This document shows positions 44,501 to 56,500 of a stretch of 64,000 bases of DNA, one piece after another. The DNA is from Mytilus galloprovincialis. Its lineage: Eukaryota > Mollusca > Bivalvia > Mytilida > Mytilidae. Position 1 is the first letter of the stretch. Each line of letters begins with the position of its first letter. A program made the position numbers and the translations under genes. Under the pieces are notes generated by a model. That model searched no databases and was not told the origin of the DNA. It saw only the letters and a program-made list of their open reading frames with translations. The DNA lies in assembly GCF_965363235.1 (NCBI RefSeq), contig NC_134849.1, forward strand, positions 13,790,863-13,854,862, written 5' to 3'.

Positions 44501-47500
44501 TTATGTGTAGTGTTCACATGTTTGCACGAGCTGTCAAGCTATACATGGTCAATTCAGAGACAACGCAGAGGTTATCAAGTCTGTAATTTGTGATTTGTGA
44601 CAGAACAGACTTACAGCTTTGCTATAGTGTATCGTGCTTAGAACTGTCTCATAATTTTACTCCAGTTTATTTAGTGCTTTCTTTTATGTTTTATAACAAA
44701 ACTGTGCTTTATCAAAACAAACAGAGACAAAAAGAAGATAAGTTTGTAATTTGTGATGACCACATATATAAGTTATATGATGACTGATTCGGAGGAATAT
44801 GTTTAATTATGCAAACTTTATTAGTAAAAGTTTGTTTTATACTATCTACTTGTATTTACCTGTAATATTGGCACAAATGAAATATGGTTTGTGGCGCAAA
44901 TGAAAGATTTTTTTTTGAAAAAAAACGTCGCAAAAGCAAAGCACCGGTTCTCCATTCATGGTTTTACAAAACAAAGGTGTCATTTTTAAAATTGATAAAG
45001 TAACTTTAAATACTATTTTACATGTATATGTATTTTATTAAAAAAACAAAAATTCACTGCATTATTGACTTTCCTCAACTGACACCCTATAAAAGCTATA
45101 CTAGGCTTTAGTTTAAATGATTAAAATTGTACAACAACCACAAACTTTATCTGAAAGATTCAAAATTTTTGAAAAACATTGAAAATATTAGTCACAATTC
45201 AGTTTTGAGATAATTTGATCAGTTTGTTTTATGTTTATTTGAAATATTATATATATATATATATATATGTGTAACTGTTGATACATATGGTGTTGAAGTA
45301 ATATTCTGTTTATTGTAAAAGTTTGGTTTAATGCCATAATGAATACATTTATAATTTGAAACTGTTCAAGTTTCCAGTTCCTAAATTGATTAAATACAAT
45401 GTATAGATACAAAAATAAGCCTAGGTTTGTTACGACTTGGTCAAGTATGGTTCAGACTAGACCGAGTATGGTTCAGACTAGGCCGAGCATTGTTTAGTCG
45501 GGTTTAAAATGGTTAAGTACAAGTTCAGACTATTAAGTATTGCTCAGACTACAGTCGAGTATTAAGAAGTAAATTTCAGACCAATTCAGACTGGTCGAGG
45601 AAAAATCAGTACTGTCGAGTACAGATATATGTCATTTCACACTTTTACTGGTTTGTAGTGAGATATATAACAAAAACTAGCTATTTAGTTATGAAGAACA
45701 TAGGCATATTCTTTTTTTCAATTTGAAGTTTATGAATTTAAATAATCAACTAGCAGAAAATAATGGGTTAACCGATTGTTGCTTGCTTAACTTTTTGTGG
45801 CAATTATTTTATGCATATTAAGGACAAAAGATTGATTGATTGTTGATGCTTAAAGTCCAGTGCAAACATTTCAAACATGTTATGGACGACACATATCATT
45901 AATAAATTCAGTAGGTAGAGCCCCGTTTGGTTGTTTTAAATTCGGTCAAAATTGAACGTTCACAAAAAGGGGACGTTAAGGCTTCAATTGGACACAATTT
46001 GGGGATTGAATACACATGTGGATGTTTTCAATAAATGCACGCAATTGAACGTTCTTAAGGTAACACGATACCGAATGGCATATCTCCCGATTTCCAAAAT
46101 TTTTGGTATACGTGTACTTTGAATCGAGTAACATCGGAATATGTAATAAAAAATGGGGGTCACCATTTTTGTTTTTTTGTAATTTTCATAGGAAGACGTC
46201 AATTTTGGCGACAAATTTACTTAGGTATATAGGGGAAATGCCTTTTTTTCGGCTTACCTTTTTAGATTTTCGGATGGATGGCTATTTTCTTATATACGAA
46301 GAAAAACAAAAAACTAACATAATATCCAGGATTGCATAGTGAATCCATACACGTATAGAAACTCATATGTCACCATCCTTATTTTTGAAATAAATAGCTT
46401 CAAAGTTGATCGATAGGCCTAGAATTTGGCCAAAAACGTGTGACGTTATGGTGTACGGAATATAACGTTATTCCTTCTCAGAGAAATGGAGAAAAAAAAT
46501 GTGTCTTGTAATGCAATATAAAATTCTACTGAATCAGATATAATTTTATTTCGTCCTGCACATGGAATTTCACTCATATGAATTAATATTAATATCGTCT
46601 GATTTTCACATCAAACGAGCATATACTTGAAACTTGCGTGAACAGCTTCCATGTGAATCTTCTGATAATAGTTCATGCATAAATCACCGGAATTTTGTAC
46701 AAATTAAATTCACGTAAATATTTGAAATAAAATTATTTAAATAATATCTTTGTTCTAAAATTTGATTAAAACCATAAAAATTACCTTTAGATTTTTGTTA
46801 AGTTTACGTGAAAATTAAATGAAACATTTAACGTGAGATTCATCTGAACTACTGATTTTTAACTCCATATTAGACAATGGTGGTATCATCACTGCATCCC
46901 GTGATACAGAAATATAATTATTTTTTTTAAATCTGATTCATTTAACAGTTTTTTAATTGCTCGGTTTGATGGTTGTTTAACGTTCAGTGGCAAATAGTTC
47001 ATGCATGTTCGGGCGATACAATACAATTTTGAAAACAGTTGTTTATAACTTGACATGATAAAAGACACATTTCATGCACAGGTCAAAAAAGGTTAAACAT
47101 TCTGTTATTTGTGAAAATTATGAGGAAAAATAATGATCCTGTTAAAACACATTCCAAAAAATAAAATAACAAAACTCCAAGAAAAATTCAAAACGAAAAA
47201 TACCCTTATAAAATGACGAAATCAAAAGCTGAAAAACATCAAAAGAATGATAAACAGCTGTCATATTCTTGATTTGGTACATACACTCTGCGTGGTGTAA
47301 ATGTGTTACTTTTTTGCTCAGCAAGTCGGACAAACCTTGCAAACTGTTAACCCGAATAATTCAGTCGTTATATTTCGCTTACTACATTAAGTAAGTAGGA
47401 GAGATCGATTACGGGGAGGGACTGAATTATTCGGGTTAGCAAACTGTATGCAAAATTTCACAAATTTCAACATTCTGTCATTTGTAAAAAATTATTGACA

Positions 47501-50500
47501 ACAAATCTTGAGATCATATATGCATTCTTTATATAAGTAAAACAACTGCGAAATTTAAAAGTTCCAGCTTGAAATTCAACCGGTATAGGATGTAAGCCGG
47601 AGTCTGTACTCTGTGTGCCTTTGTATTTTATCAAAATGCCTAATCCAGCAACCTGTCATGAAACAAAAAAGAAAAGCCAGACGATATGCGCACCTATAAT
47701 ATGAGTAGTAACACCAGGTACATAGTTTTAAAGTTGAAGCAAAACGACTGTAGTCCTAAATAATTAGCCGAATTAACCCTATATATACTAAGTGTGGAAT
47801 TAACGGTCGAATGGAAAAATGTTTAACAATATGATGATACGTGCTCTATAAGTATTTTTGAATATGCAGTTCATATAATGGAATGGTAATTTGGAGATCT
47901 GAAATGTAATAGCAATGTAAGAAGGCTAGCATTTCCGTAATTTGTCTTTGGTGGAAAGTTGATTAATTGGAAATGTTACCGCATCTCCTTATATTTCATT
48001 ATGGTTTGAATTTTCTAGAGAAGAGCAAAAGTTTTAAGACTTAAACTAATATTTACCAAGAGACTGAAATGTCACTGTGACAATTATACTACACATACTC
48101 AAAATTTTTCAACGTTTACTAAAACTACAAATAAGAAGTGTAAAGATACTATTCCAATTAGCATTATAGTCACGATTTTCTTGATGTCTTTGGTGTTGAT
48201 GTCGTTTAATTAATGCCCAGCTGTTGCTATCTTATAAATTGCATATCACATATCTCTCTTTATCATTCTATCAGCCAACTTTTGTACAAATAACATGTAC
48301 ATGTACACATTTGTTTTTTAATTTGTACTAATAATGAGCAAGCGGTAACGTAGATACTAAGTTTTGCGTAACTGTTCAATTTTAATCTTCCTCGCGGTCT
48401 GCGTTTAAACTTTGTCGATTTTTTTGAAAAAATTAGAGGCAAAGATTTAAATTTTAACAACTAAAGTTCTAAGTGACGGGTGTAGATTGTAGGATTGATT
48501 GCTTTGATTATTGGTTGCTTAACGTCCAGTGGAAAATATTTCATGCATGTTCAGGACGAGAACAAGTTAACAATAAAAACAATAGGTAGGTTTTGCAATA
48601 GAGGCAGGGCATCCGCGATGATGGTCGGGAAAATTTTAACTGACGCGATACATGTATATATATACTTGTATACTTGTTCTAAAAACTAATTTTAAGAAAG
48701 AAACATTCCGGGCCTTTTCCAAAGCCTAGTATGCGAGCAATATTGCCCTCAGAGCCCTAAAAGATAACTTTGTTAATTTTCTTTCAGTCGTTTTGTCTCC
48801 CAACTTGTACATGTCCATTATTTCCAACTCAAAACTAAAAAAAACCACCGAATACCCATGCAAGCGTAAATTAACACGAATATAAAATCTAAATGATTTC
48901 AAGATCTAGCTTTTTTACAGTCTCTCGCCGTTTGAATAATAAAAAGTCAGTCGTTTGCATGTAAATTTCAAGAAAAGAATTATAACGGAATCAGGGAACA
49001 CGAAATCGGTCTGACTACAGCCAACCCCAACTATCAACTTGCGTTTGTAGACGCAAGTGGATACTCGGGCCTGGCTTTATTCAGACTGTAACAGAACCTT
49101 AATTTTGTTATTTTATTTCTGCCGAATCAAGTGCCCATGTATTTCTCAGCCTTCGTTAACTTTCTAATGCTTCATTCCGATGTTACTTTCCGTCCTGAGT
49201 AGACCTGGTTTATACGATTACAAAACTGGCACTGTATTTTAAAATATTTCCAAAACTATATCGAATTTACTCTGTACAGACCAAATAACTACTTTTTTAC
49301 ATTCCATACAAACAAACTATTTTTTGTATGATTTTCAACGTCTGCTTGTATTGTGCTTTTCCCCCTAATTATATCCGTATTCTCATCCAAATAAATTTCA
49401 ATTTTGTCCGAGCTGTTTTTTTTTATGACCATTTTAAAACGAATTTTATAGTTGTAAAATTCCCCGGTTTTTTTTCACACATCATTCAAGCTTCTATAAA
49501 TTAGATTTCTACTTTCAAAACAAAATTTCATGGGGATACGCCGTGAATCATGAATAAGTACTTATTGCAAAAATAAACCAAGGTTTACTTTTATAAATTG
49601 TTATTTGGATGGAGAGTTGTCTCATTGGCACTCACACCACATCTTCCTATATCTATACAAGCATAAAAATAAAGTGATAAAACTGTGTCTGTTATGCATA
49701 AGAACATATATAGATAAAGCGTGCAGATGCTTAAATATCAAAGAAACAGAATATTTAAAAAGTAAAGTAATACTTTTTACAGATTAACAATGAGCAGAAT
49801 GATTGCCGGAAAACGATAAAACAATCTATGTCAAATAACCGCTACGTATTGCGTCAAAACTCTCGGCACTCTGCATCTAGGGAAAGTTACCGTTAAAAAT
49901 GTCACACAAAACACGGTGCATTGGCTTATATGTATGAACGTTATTCGATAACGTCAGGAACGATAACTCATGGCGTAACGTCATTCGGTATCGTGTTACC
50001 TTAAAAGGGAACGTTTTGGTGCCTTTTAGCAACTAGATATATTTTTGCAGTGCAGTAAAGTCATATAAACACGTTTGGGGGATGGACATGTTTCTGAATG
50101 TTACAAATATATTAAAACCGTTATTTGATATATTATTTTTTACCATTTACACGTTCTGACTTGGATGAAAAGTTGTCTCACTAGCACTGATACCACATCT
50201 TCTAATTTATATACAATTTGATTGCATTGTTCATGTTGTTTCAAAACGTCCATATAGCATCATGATTAGTGAATCGTTATTTATGACCAGTTTGATTCCC
50301 TTGGAATCATTTTTTATATAAAATTTGAATTATATAAGGATAAAGATGCTAAAATATATGAATGCAGTTATTTTGTCATTTGCATGGAACCAAAAAAAAA
50401 AAAAAAAAAAAAAAGACTCGTCATAGATACCAGGATTAAATTTTGACTTTAAACCGTTATTTGGTATTGGTATATTTTATATACTAGAAGGTTTTTTTTT

Positions 50501-53500
50501 GTATTAAATATGATAAATATGAGAAAAAAACATTAAAAAAATGTATCGCATTAAAATGCCAATATGTTTACTTTAATGAAAATGCATGCACCCTCTAGAG
50601 CAGTAATGTCTTGTAATGCCTGTATATCAGTTGGGTTTCGTTCAGTGTGATTATTATAAGATTAAAATACTTGAACTATCGATTGTGATGAATAAGAAAA
50701 TTTGCAATTAGTTCTTTTTTTAAGTGGAAGTCTTGAACTGATATTGTTATAAGTACTTTTTGTACATGAGGATGATATTTTTTAATAACATATGACAAAT
50801 TAAATTTCCCAAAATTTGTGTGAATCGCTTATCTATCACTTTTTATTTATTTAAGGAATATAATATATAATCATGGTGGAATTTGATAATCCTAAATATA
50901 TCTAAGTGGAAGAAATATTTTTGTGTATTGTGCCAGAGGAACATTCAAATGTTACCCTTAAAAAAAAAGAGTATTTGGTTAGTAAGTGACAAATAATTTA
51001 TTATTTTCCTCTCTAAATAGATTCCGGTATTATCTCTCGATCAATATTTGATCATAGCTTGTGCCTTGAGTTTATAAAGTTGCTTCGGGTTGACACAAGG
51101 GCCGATATGAAAAAGGAAATGTTAAAATCTATGAATAAAATATCAACTTTTTCTACAGATATTTTATATTTCAATATTAAACATTTCGTTTAGATCAATA
51201 TTTCCCTCTATTAGAAATATTTGTTAAAAACTGAAAAAAAACTCATAACAATTGTCATATGTCCGAAGCGCTTATTCTTGAATTACCTCCACAAAAAACG
51301 CTGAGAGCTAAATATTTGAAAGCAAAAGATGTATAAAAACCGAAACAGTTAAATTTTAAGCAAAATGTTTCTTTTTCTTTTATTTTAAGAAAAGAGAAAT
51401 ATTCGAAAATCATCCGAGGAGGATTCAACAGTGCACAATATCCTTCACGAAATACAAGGTAGAATTTATTTTATTATTTTTCTGTATTAGAGAATTAATA
51501 AGAAGTGAATTCGTAAACGATAATCAACGAGCTACTTTAGTCAGAGAAATTGGTTAAATACAATGTATTATTTTTTTCAATTTATCTGATTATGTTTAAG
51601 GTTAATAATCTACAATACTTGACTTTTTCTAAAGTCATTATAAAACTGCAAATGATCCAGAAGTAACACATACAATTCTATAAAGATGTATTGAAAGGAA
51701 AATGTAAATTGTTTGAATCCATATTTAAGTTATATAAAACCATTTCTTAAGATTACCATTTATTTGTTTTTAATATTATTTGTGTCAAATCCACATCGCA
51801 ACATAACATGAACTTGTTTCACTTGTTATCCTAATTTCGGTCATATAGTCTAAAAGCCAACTTTTGATTTTCTTCTTTAGAAGTGAGAAATGTTCGAAAA
51901 TCAAGCGAGGAGGATTCACGAGTAGACGATATTCTTCACGAATTACAAGGTAGATTTGAATGATTGATTTTATATACTAATTTTCTATAATTTAGCTGAT
52001 TTTGTTTGAACTGTATACTCTACCATCATTGATCATGTCTACAGTGCTTGACTTTTCTACAATATAACTATTTTTAACCAGATAAATATAGATTCCTACA
52101 CTGCAACAAGTGTATTACGATATTTCTCCACTCTAGACAGTTAAATTTTATTATTTACAGCGCGAGGCTTGCCGAGCTTTTTAAATAAATAAAATGTAAC
52201 TGTCGAGAGTGGAGAAATATTAATTTAAAAAGATTGATTTAATTGATGGAAAAAAATAATGTTTATATCTTATTATATTCTGTGTATTTTCCTGGATACT
52301 CAGAGAGTATTTCACATGGATACTTTATTGAAGCTTAGACAATGAAGTAAAGTTGTAACAAGCAATTTGAAGAATAAAGAATATTTATTTATTGTTAAAA
52401 AAAAGGATCTGCTTACCCTTAGAGAGCACCTAAAATCACCCCCAGTTTTTGCTTAGTCTTTAGTTTTCTATGCTTTGTCTCCTGTACTAGTATTTGTTTG
52501 TTTGTTTTTTTATGTTTAGCCATGGTGTTGTCAGTTTATTTTCAATCTATGAGTTTGACTCTCCCTCTGGTAGCTTTTGTCCCTCTTTTCCAATTACTAA
52601 CCAATATTTGTATAATTACACTCATCTATTTGTGAAAAATCGTTGTGTCTGTAAAAGTTTTTATTAAACAACTAAAGTTATTAGATATTGTATCTATTTG
52701 CATATTGTAAAAATGGGATGGGACTGCACTTGTTTTATTTGTTTTTCAAAAAGCAATGCATTGTTATCTTTAACAGTGAATAAAACTACTCTTAATAGAA
52801 ACTTTTCATGGGAGCACTTTCTTAAAATGCAATATGTATAAACAGATAAGATGATATGGTATGATTGCCAATGAGACAACTCTCCACAAGAGACCAAATG
52901 ACACAGAAATTAACAATTTAAGTTCAGCGTACGGCCTTTAACAATGAACAAAGCCCATATCACATAGTCAGCTATAAATATGTGTATATATTTTACAATT
53001 GTAGGAATATGTTTACCGGAAAATCATTACAAATCTGCAAAGGACATTAAAAAGGACACACAAACGATTGTCAACAGTAAGTATAAGAACAAAGATATAA
53101 CTAGGGGAACACATATTAATATTTGAATGTAACTTTTAACGAATTGTAAGCAGTAATGAGCAACATTTCTTTATCTCTAATGTCAAATAAATGTCCTCAT
53201 AACTTATTTTTAATTTTGAGAGTCTAATATGTTTCATGGTCATACTTAACATTATGCTTTTTCTTTTAGATATGGCAGTGTACAAGGATATTATAAAACT
53301 GACTGGCCAATTAAAGAACGATCTTAAGTGGATTCTCAGAGGTATCTTCATTCTGTAAATGCATAGTTCTAGATTGAAAGGCATAAATAACGAACAAGCA
53401 TGTTCAGACGAACAACCGAAACACATTTTATTTATATATTATTTGTTTTTGATGACATTTAAAATGCATTTTTACAAATTTAAGTTTTGAAAATAGGTCC

Positions 53501-56500
53501 AGAAAAAATACCGGAACCTAAATGAGTTTTATTTTGAATCCAGCTAAAGTATTTTACGATAAGTAGTATATTTCGGTTTTAAATGGCTTTTTTTCATCAT
53601 TTTTGTATAAAGACTAAAACTTTCCTAGATAATTTTTAGAACCAATAAACGTTGTCATTACAACGTACAACTGACTTGAGATCGAATCCTGACTCAACTA
53701 TACATTAATCCACTTTAAACGATTTATACGTTGGCAGAATGCTGAAAGTTGACGTTGATGAATTAAAAAAGCATATATATTTTTCAGAATCGCATGGTGA
53801 AAAGCAAGTTGATAGACTACCGGGATTGTTGAAACTTGACGTAAAAGGCAAGTTTTGTATTTGTCTAAAGTAAAAGAGGGACGAAAGATATCAAAGGGAC
53901 AGTCAAACTCATAAATCTAAAACAAACTGACAACGCCATGGCTAAAAATAAAAAAGACAAACAGAAAAACAATAGTAAACATGACACAACATAGAAAACT
54001 AAAGAATAAACAACACGAACCCCACCAAAAACTAGGGGTGATCTCAGGTGCTCCGGAAGGGTATTTGTCTAAAGTAAAGCTATGATATACCTTTCAATTT
54101 CAAAATTCATGAAAATATCGAATTTTGTAAAGTCAAATATGAATTTCCTTTTTTTTTATTTAGTACCAACATATAATTATTATTTTGTCAGAAGACTGAA
54201 TGCCACAACACAAATTGATGTAGGAAATATAAGCCAAGGCAAAATTGTTTTGATCTTAAATGTTTCAGTTGAACTATTAGCTTTGACAGGCAGAAACTAG
54301 ATATGCGCATGATTGTTTTAATCACTACACAATGATTATTCTTTATCTATAATTGATTCAGAGACCTGTGTAGAGAAAATAACAAAGGATTGTACTGAAT
54401 TGAAGAAATGGAAAGTACAGTCTGGTGTATACAAGATACAGATAGGCAAATCTGAGGTCAAAGTTTTTTGTGACATGACAACAGATGGAGGAGGCTGGAC
54501 TGTAAGTTTAATATAATGATATTAAAACCGACTGACCAAAATGTCCATACACATTTACATTTGGCTGCAAAGGCATGGAAAGTGCAAGACTTGAATTATC
54601 TACTTAAAAGTAAAACGATCAGTGAAATCTTAAAAAATAGTGACCTTCTGATGTTGTCTGTTCTATGGACGGGTTGTTGTCTCTTTGACAAATTCCCAAT
54701 TCCCATTCTTAATTTTGCAAAAACAAATGTTAATGTTCATGATCATTGATGAAATTGATTAATTGATTAATTGATTGGTGTATAACACATATTTTAGCTC
54801 TATTTTTATGATGAAGGTGGTTACATTTATAATAACCCTTTTAAAAAATATGCATGAAGTGTTCATCCATTCATTACCCCAATTTCAGTATCTTTATCTA
54901 ATTTCGGAAAGGAGAAAATTTAAACGTTTGTATTACTATAGTCTGTAACCATGTAATTTATATCATGCTATGATTCGAAAATGTTAACTTTTTATACATT
55001 GTAACTTGGATGGAGAGCTGTCTCATTAGTACTCATACAACATCTTCTCTATATTAACATAAAAAAACATTATATAAGTAGGAATCACATAATAAACTTT
55101 TAAGCCAAATATTTTCTTTTAAACGATATTACAAAGGGAAGGCTTTCAAATTATATATGACCTGAGAAATTAAAACTGTTAAAAAGAATTCTAAAATAAG
55201 GAAGGTGCAGCGAGTTTGATTACAATTCCTAAGGGAAAAAACAATGTGTTGTCATACTCTACATAAACAAGTAGTTTAAAGAGAAGGGTCATTAAGTCCA
55301 CATTTTGTTAATCTTTCTACAGAAAGTAAAACGTCTTTAAAACGACGAAACAAGTTGAATAATCGTCGTTTTTCATAATTGTTCACACATTATTTAGACT
55401 GAAGTGATTTGAAAAGCCAACAACCAACGAATCCGATAAACTCTGATATTTTCATCAAGTTCGGTTCAAAACGTGCTGCATTCAAGTTATTCTAAAAGTA
55501 ATTCTATAAAATTTAATGTTTGCTATTTTAAACAGTTAAACGGCAAATTATTTTGTATTATTAAAATAATTTATAAGATTGTTTTTACCATTTCCCAAAA
55601 TATTTATTCATGTTGCCATTTATACTAGGTTATCCAGAGACGATCCGATGGATCTGAAAACTTCGACCGATTGTGGAAAGACTATGAGAATGGATTTGGT
55701 AATAAAAATGGAGAATACTGGTTAGGTAAGTACAGTATAAGAAAAATCAAACACACAAAGCGTACATTAGGATAAAGGGCGGGTAATGTAATCCTGTAAG
55801 AACTCCATTGTTCAAAAAGCTTCATCATAGTATGCAGATGAAAGTCGTGACCATTTTTCTTAGAATATTTTACTTTTCTTTACATTTAATATTTTGAAAT
55901 GGAAAAATAATATTAGTTGTTGCCTTTTTCTAAAAAGCACATTTAAAACCACAATTGATAAATGAAAGTAATTTAATTCAACGTTCTAACTTTGTCAGAA
56001 CGTAAATTGTCGTTTATAAAGTTAAGAAGGACACTAATGCATCATATATATTTAAGGGAATAAAAACATACACAGCCTTACATCAAGCGAGAAATATGAA
56101 CTGAGAATCGATCTGACGGACCTGTCCAATAACAAAAAGTATGCTGTATATAAGACGTTTATAGTAGGCGATGCAGCGTCCAAGTATAAATTGACCGTTG
56201 GGGATTACAGTGGTAATGCAGGTAATGATAATATATCTCTCAATCATTTTAACATATCCTTTCACTGTGATAATTTTAATAGATAGAAAAACAGTTTAGT
56301 TGGATATGTTCTACTCATATCAATTATGATTACATGCTCTTTTTTTTAACCTCTCGAATTTCCTTATCTAGCAACTTAAGCTTGTAACAAGAGCATATGC
56401 ATATGGAGTTCAACGTGTATATAACATGCTTTTACATTTACTGTCTTTGTCAAACACTGAAAAGATTACAGAAAAATGCAGCTTCAAAATCTTATATTAG

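Larger units (their letters stand above)
46059..50000. mobile_element. 3.9-kb TIR element with TTAA target duplications, no transposase
   Basis: Perfect 19-bp terminal inverted repeats GGTAACACGATACCGAATG (46059-46077) and their complement (49982-50000), flanked by TTAA on both sides (46055-46058 and 50001-50004). TTAA duplications fit piggyBac or Kolobok elements. Only frames under about 80 codons occur inside, so it is non-autonomous or decayed. It contains a 91-bp MITE (47348-47438) and family K, L and D fragments, and lies in FReP intron 1. Confidence 0.75.

Noticed and set aside
51019-51184. An extra FReP exon after TCTCTAAATAG
   Set aside because: It opens in the right phase, but no donor leaves it in phase 1 except after a few bases. 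Exon 1 joins exon 2 at 51390 directly in phase.
54516-54749. Open frame after FReP exon 7
   Set aside because: It is intron sequence past a good donor, and its 3' half is a reversed family A fragment.
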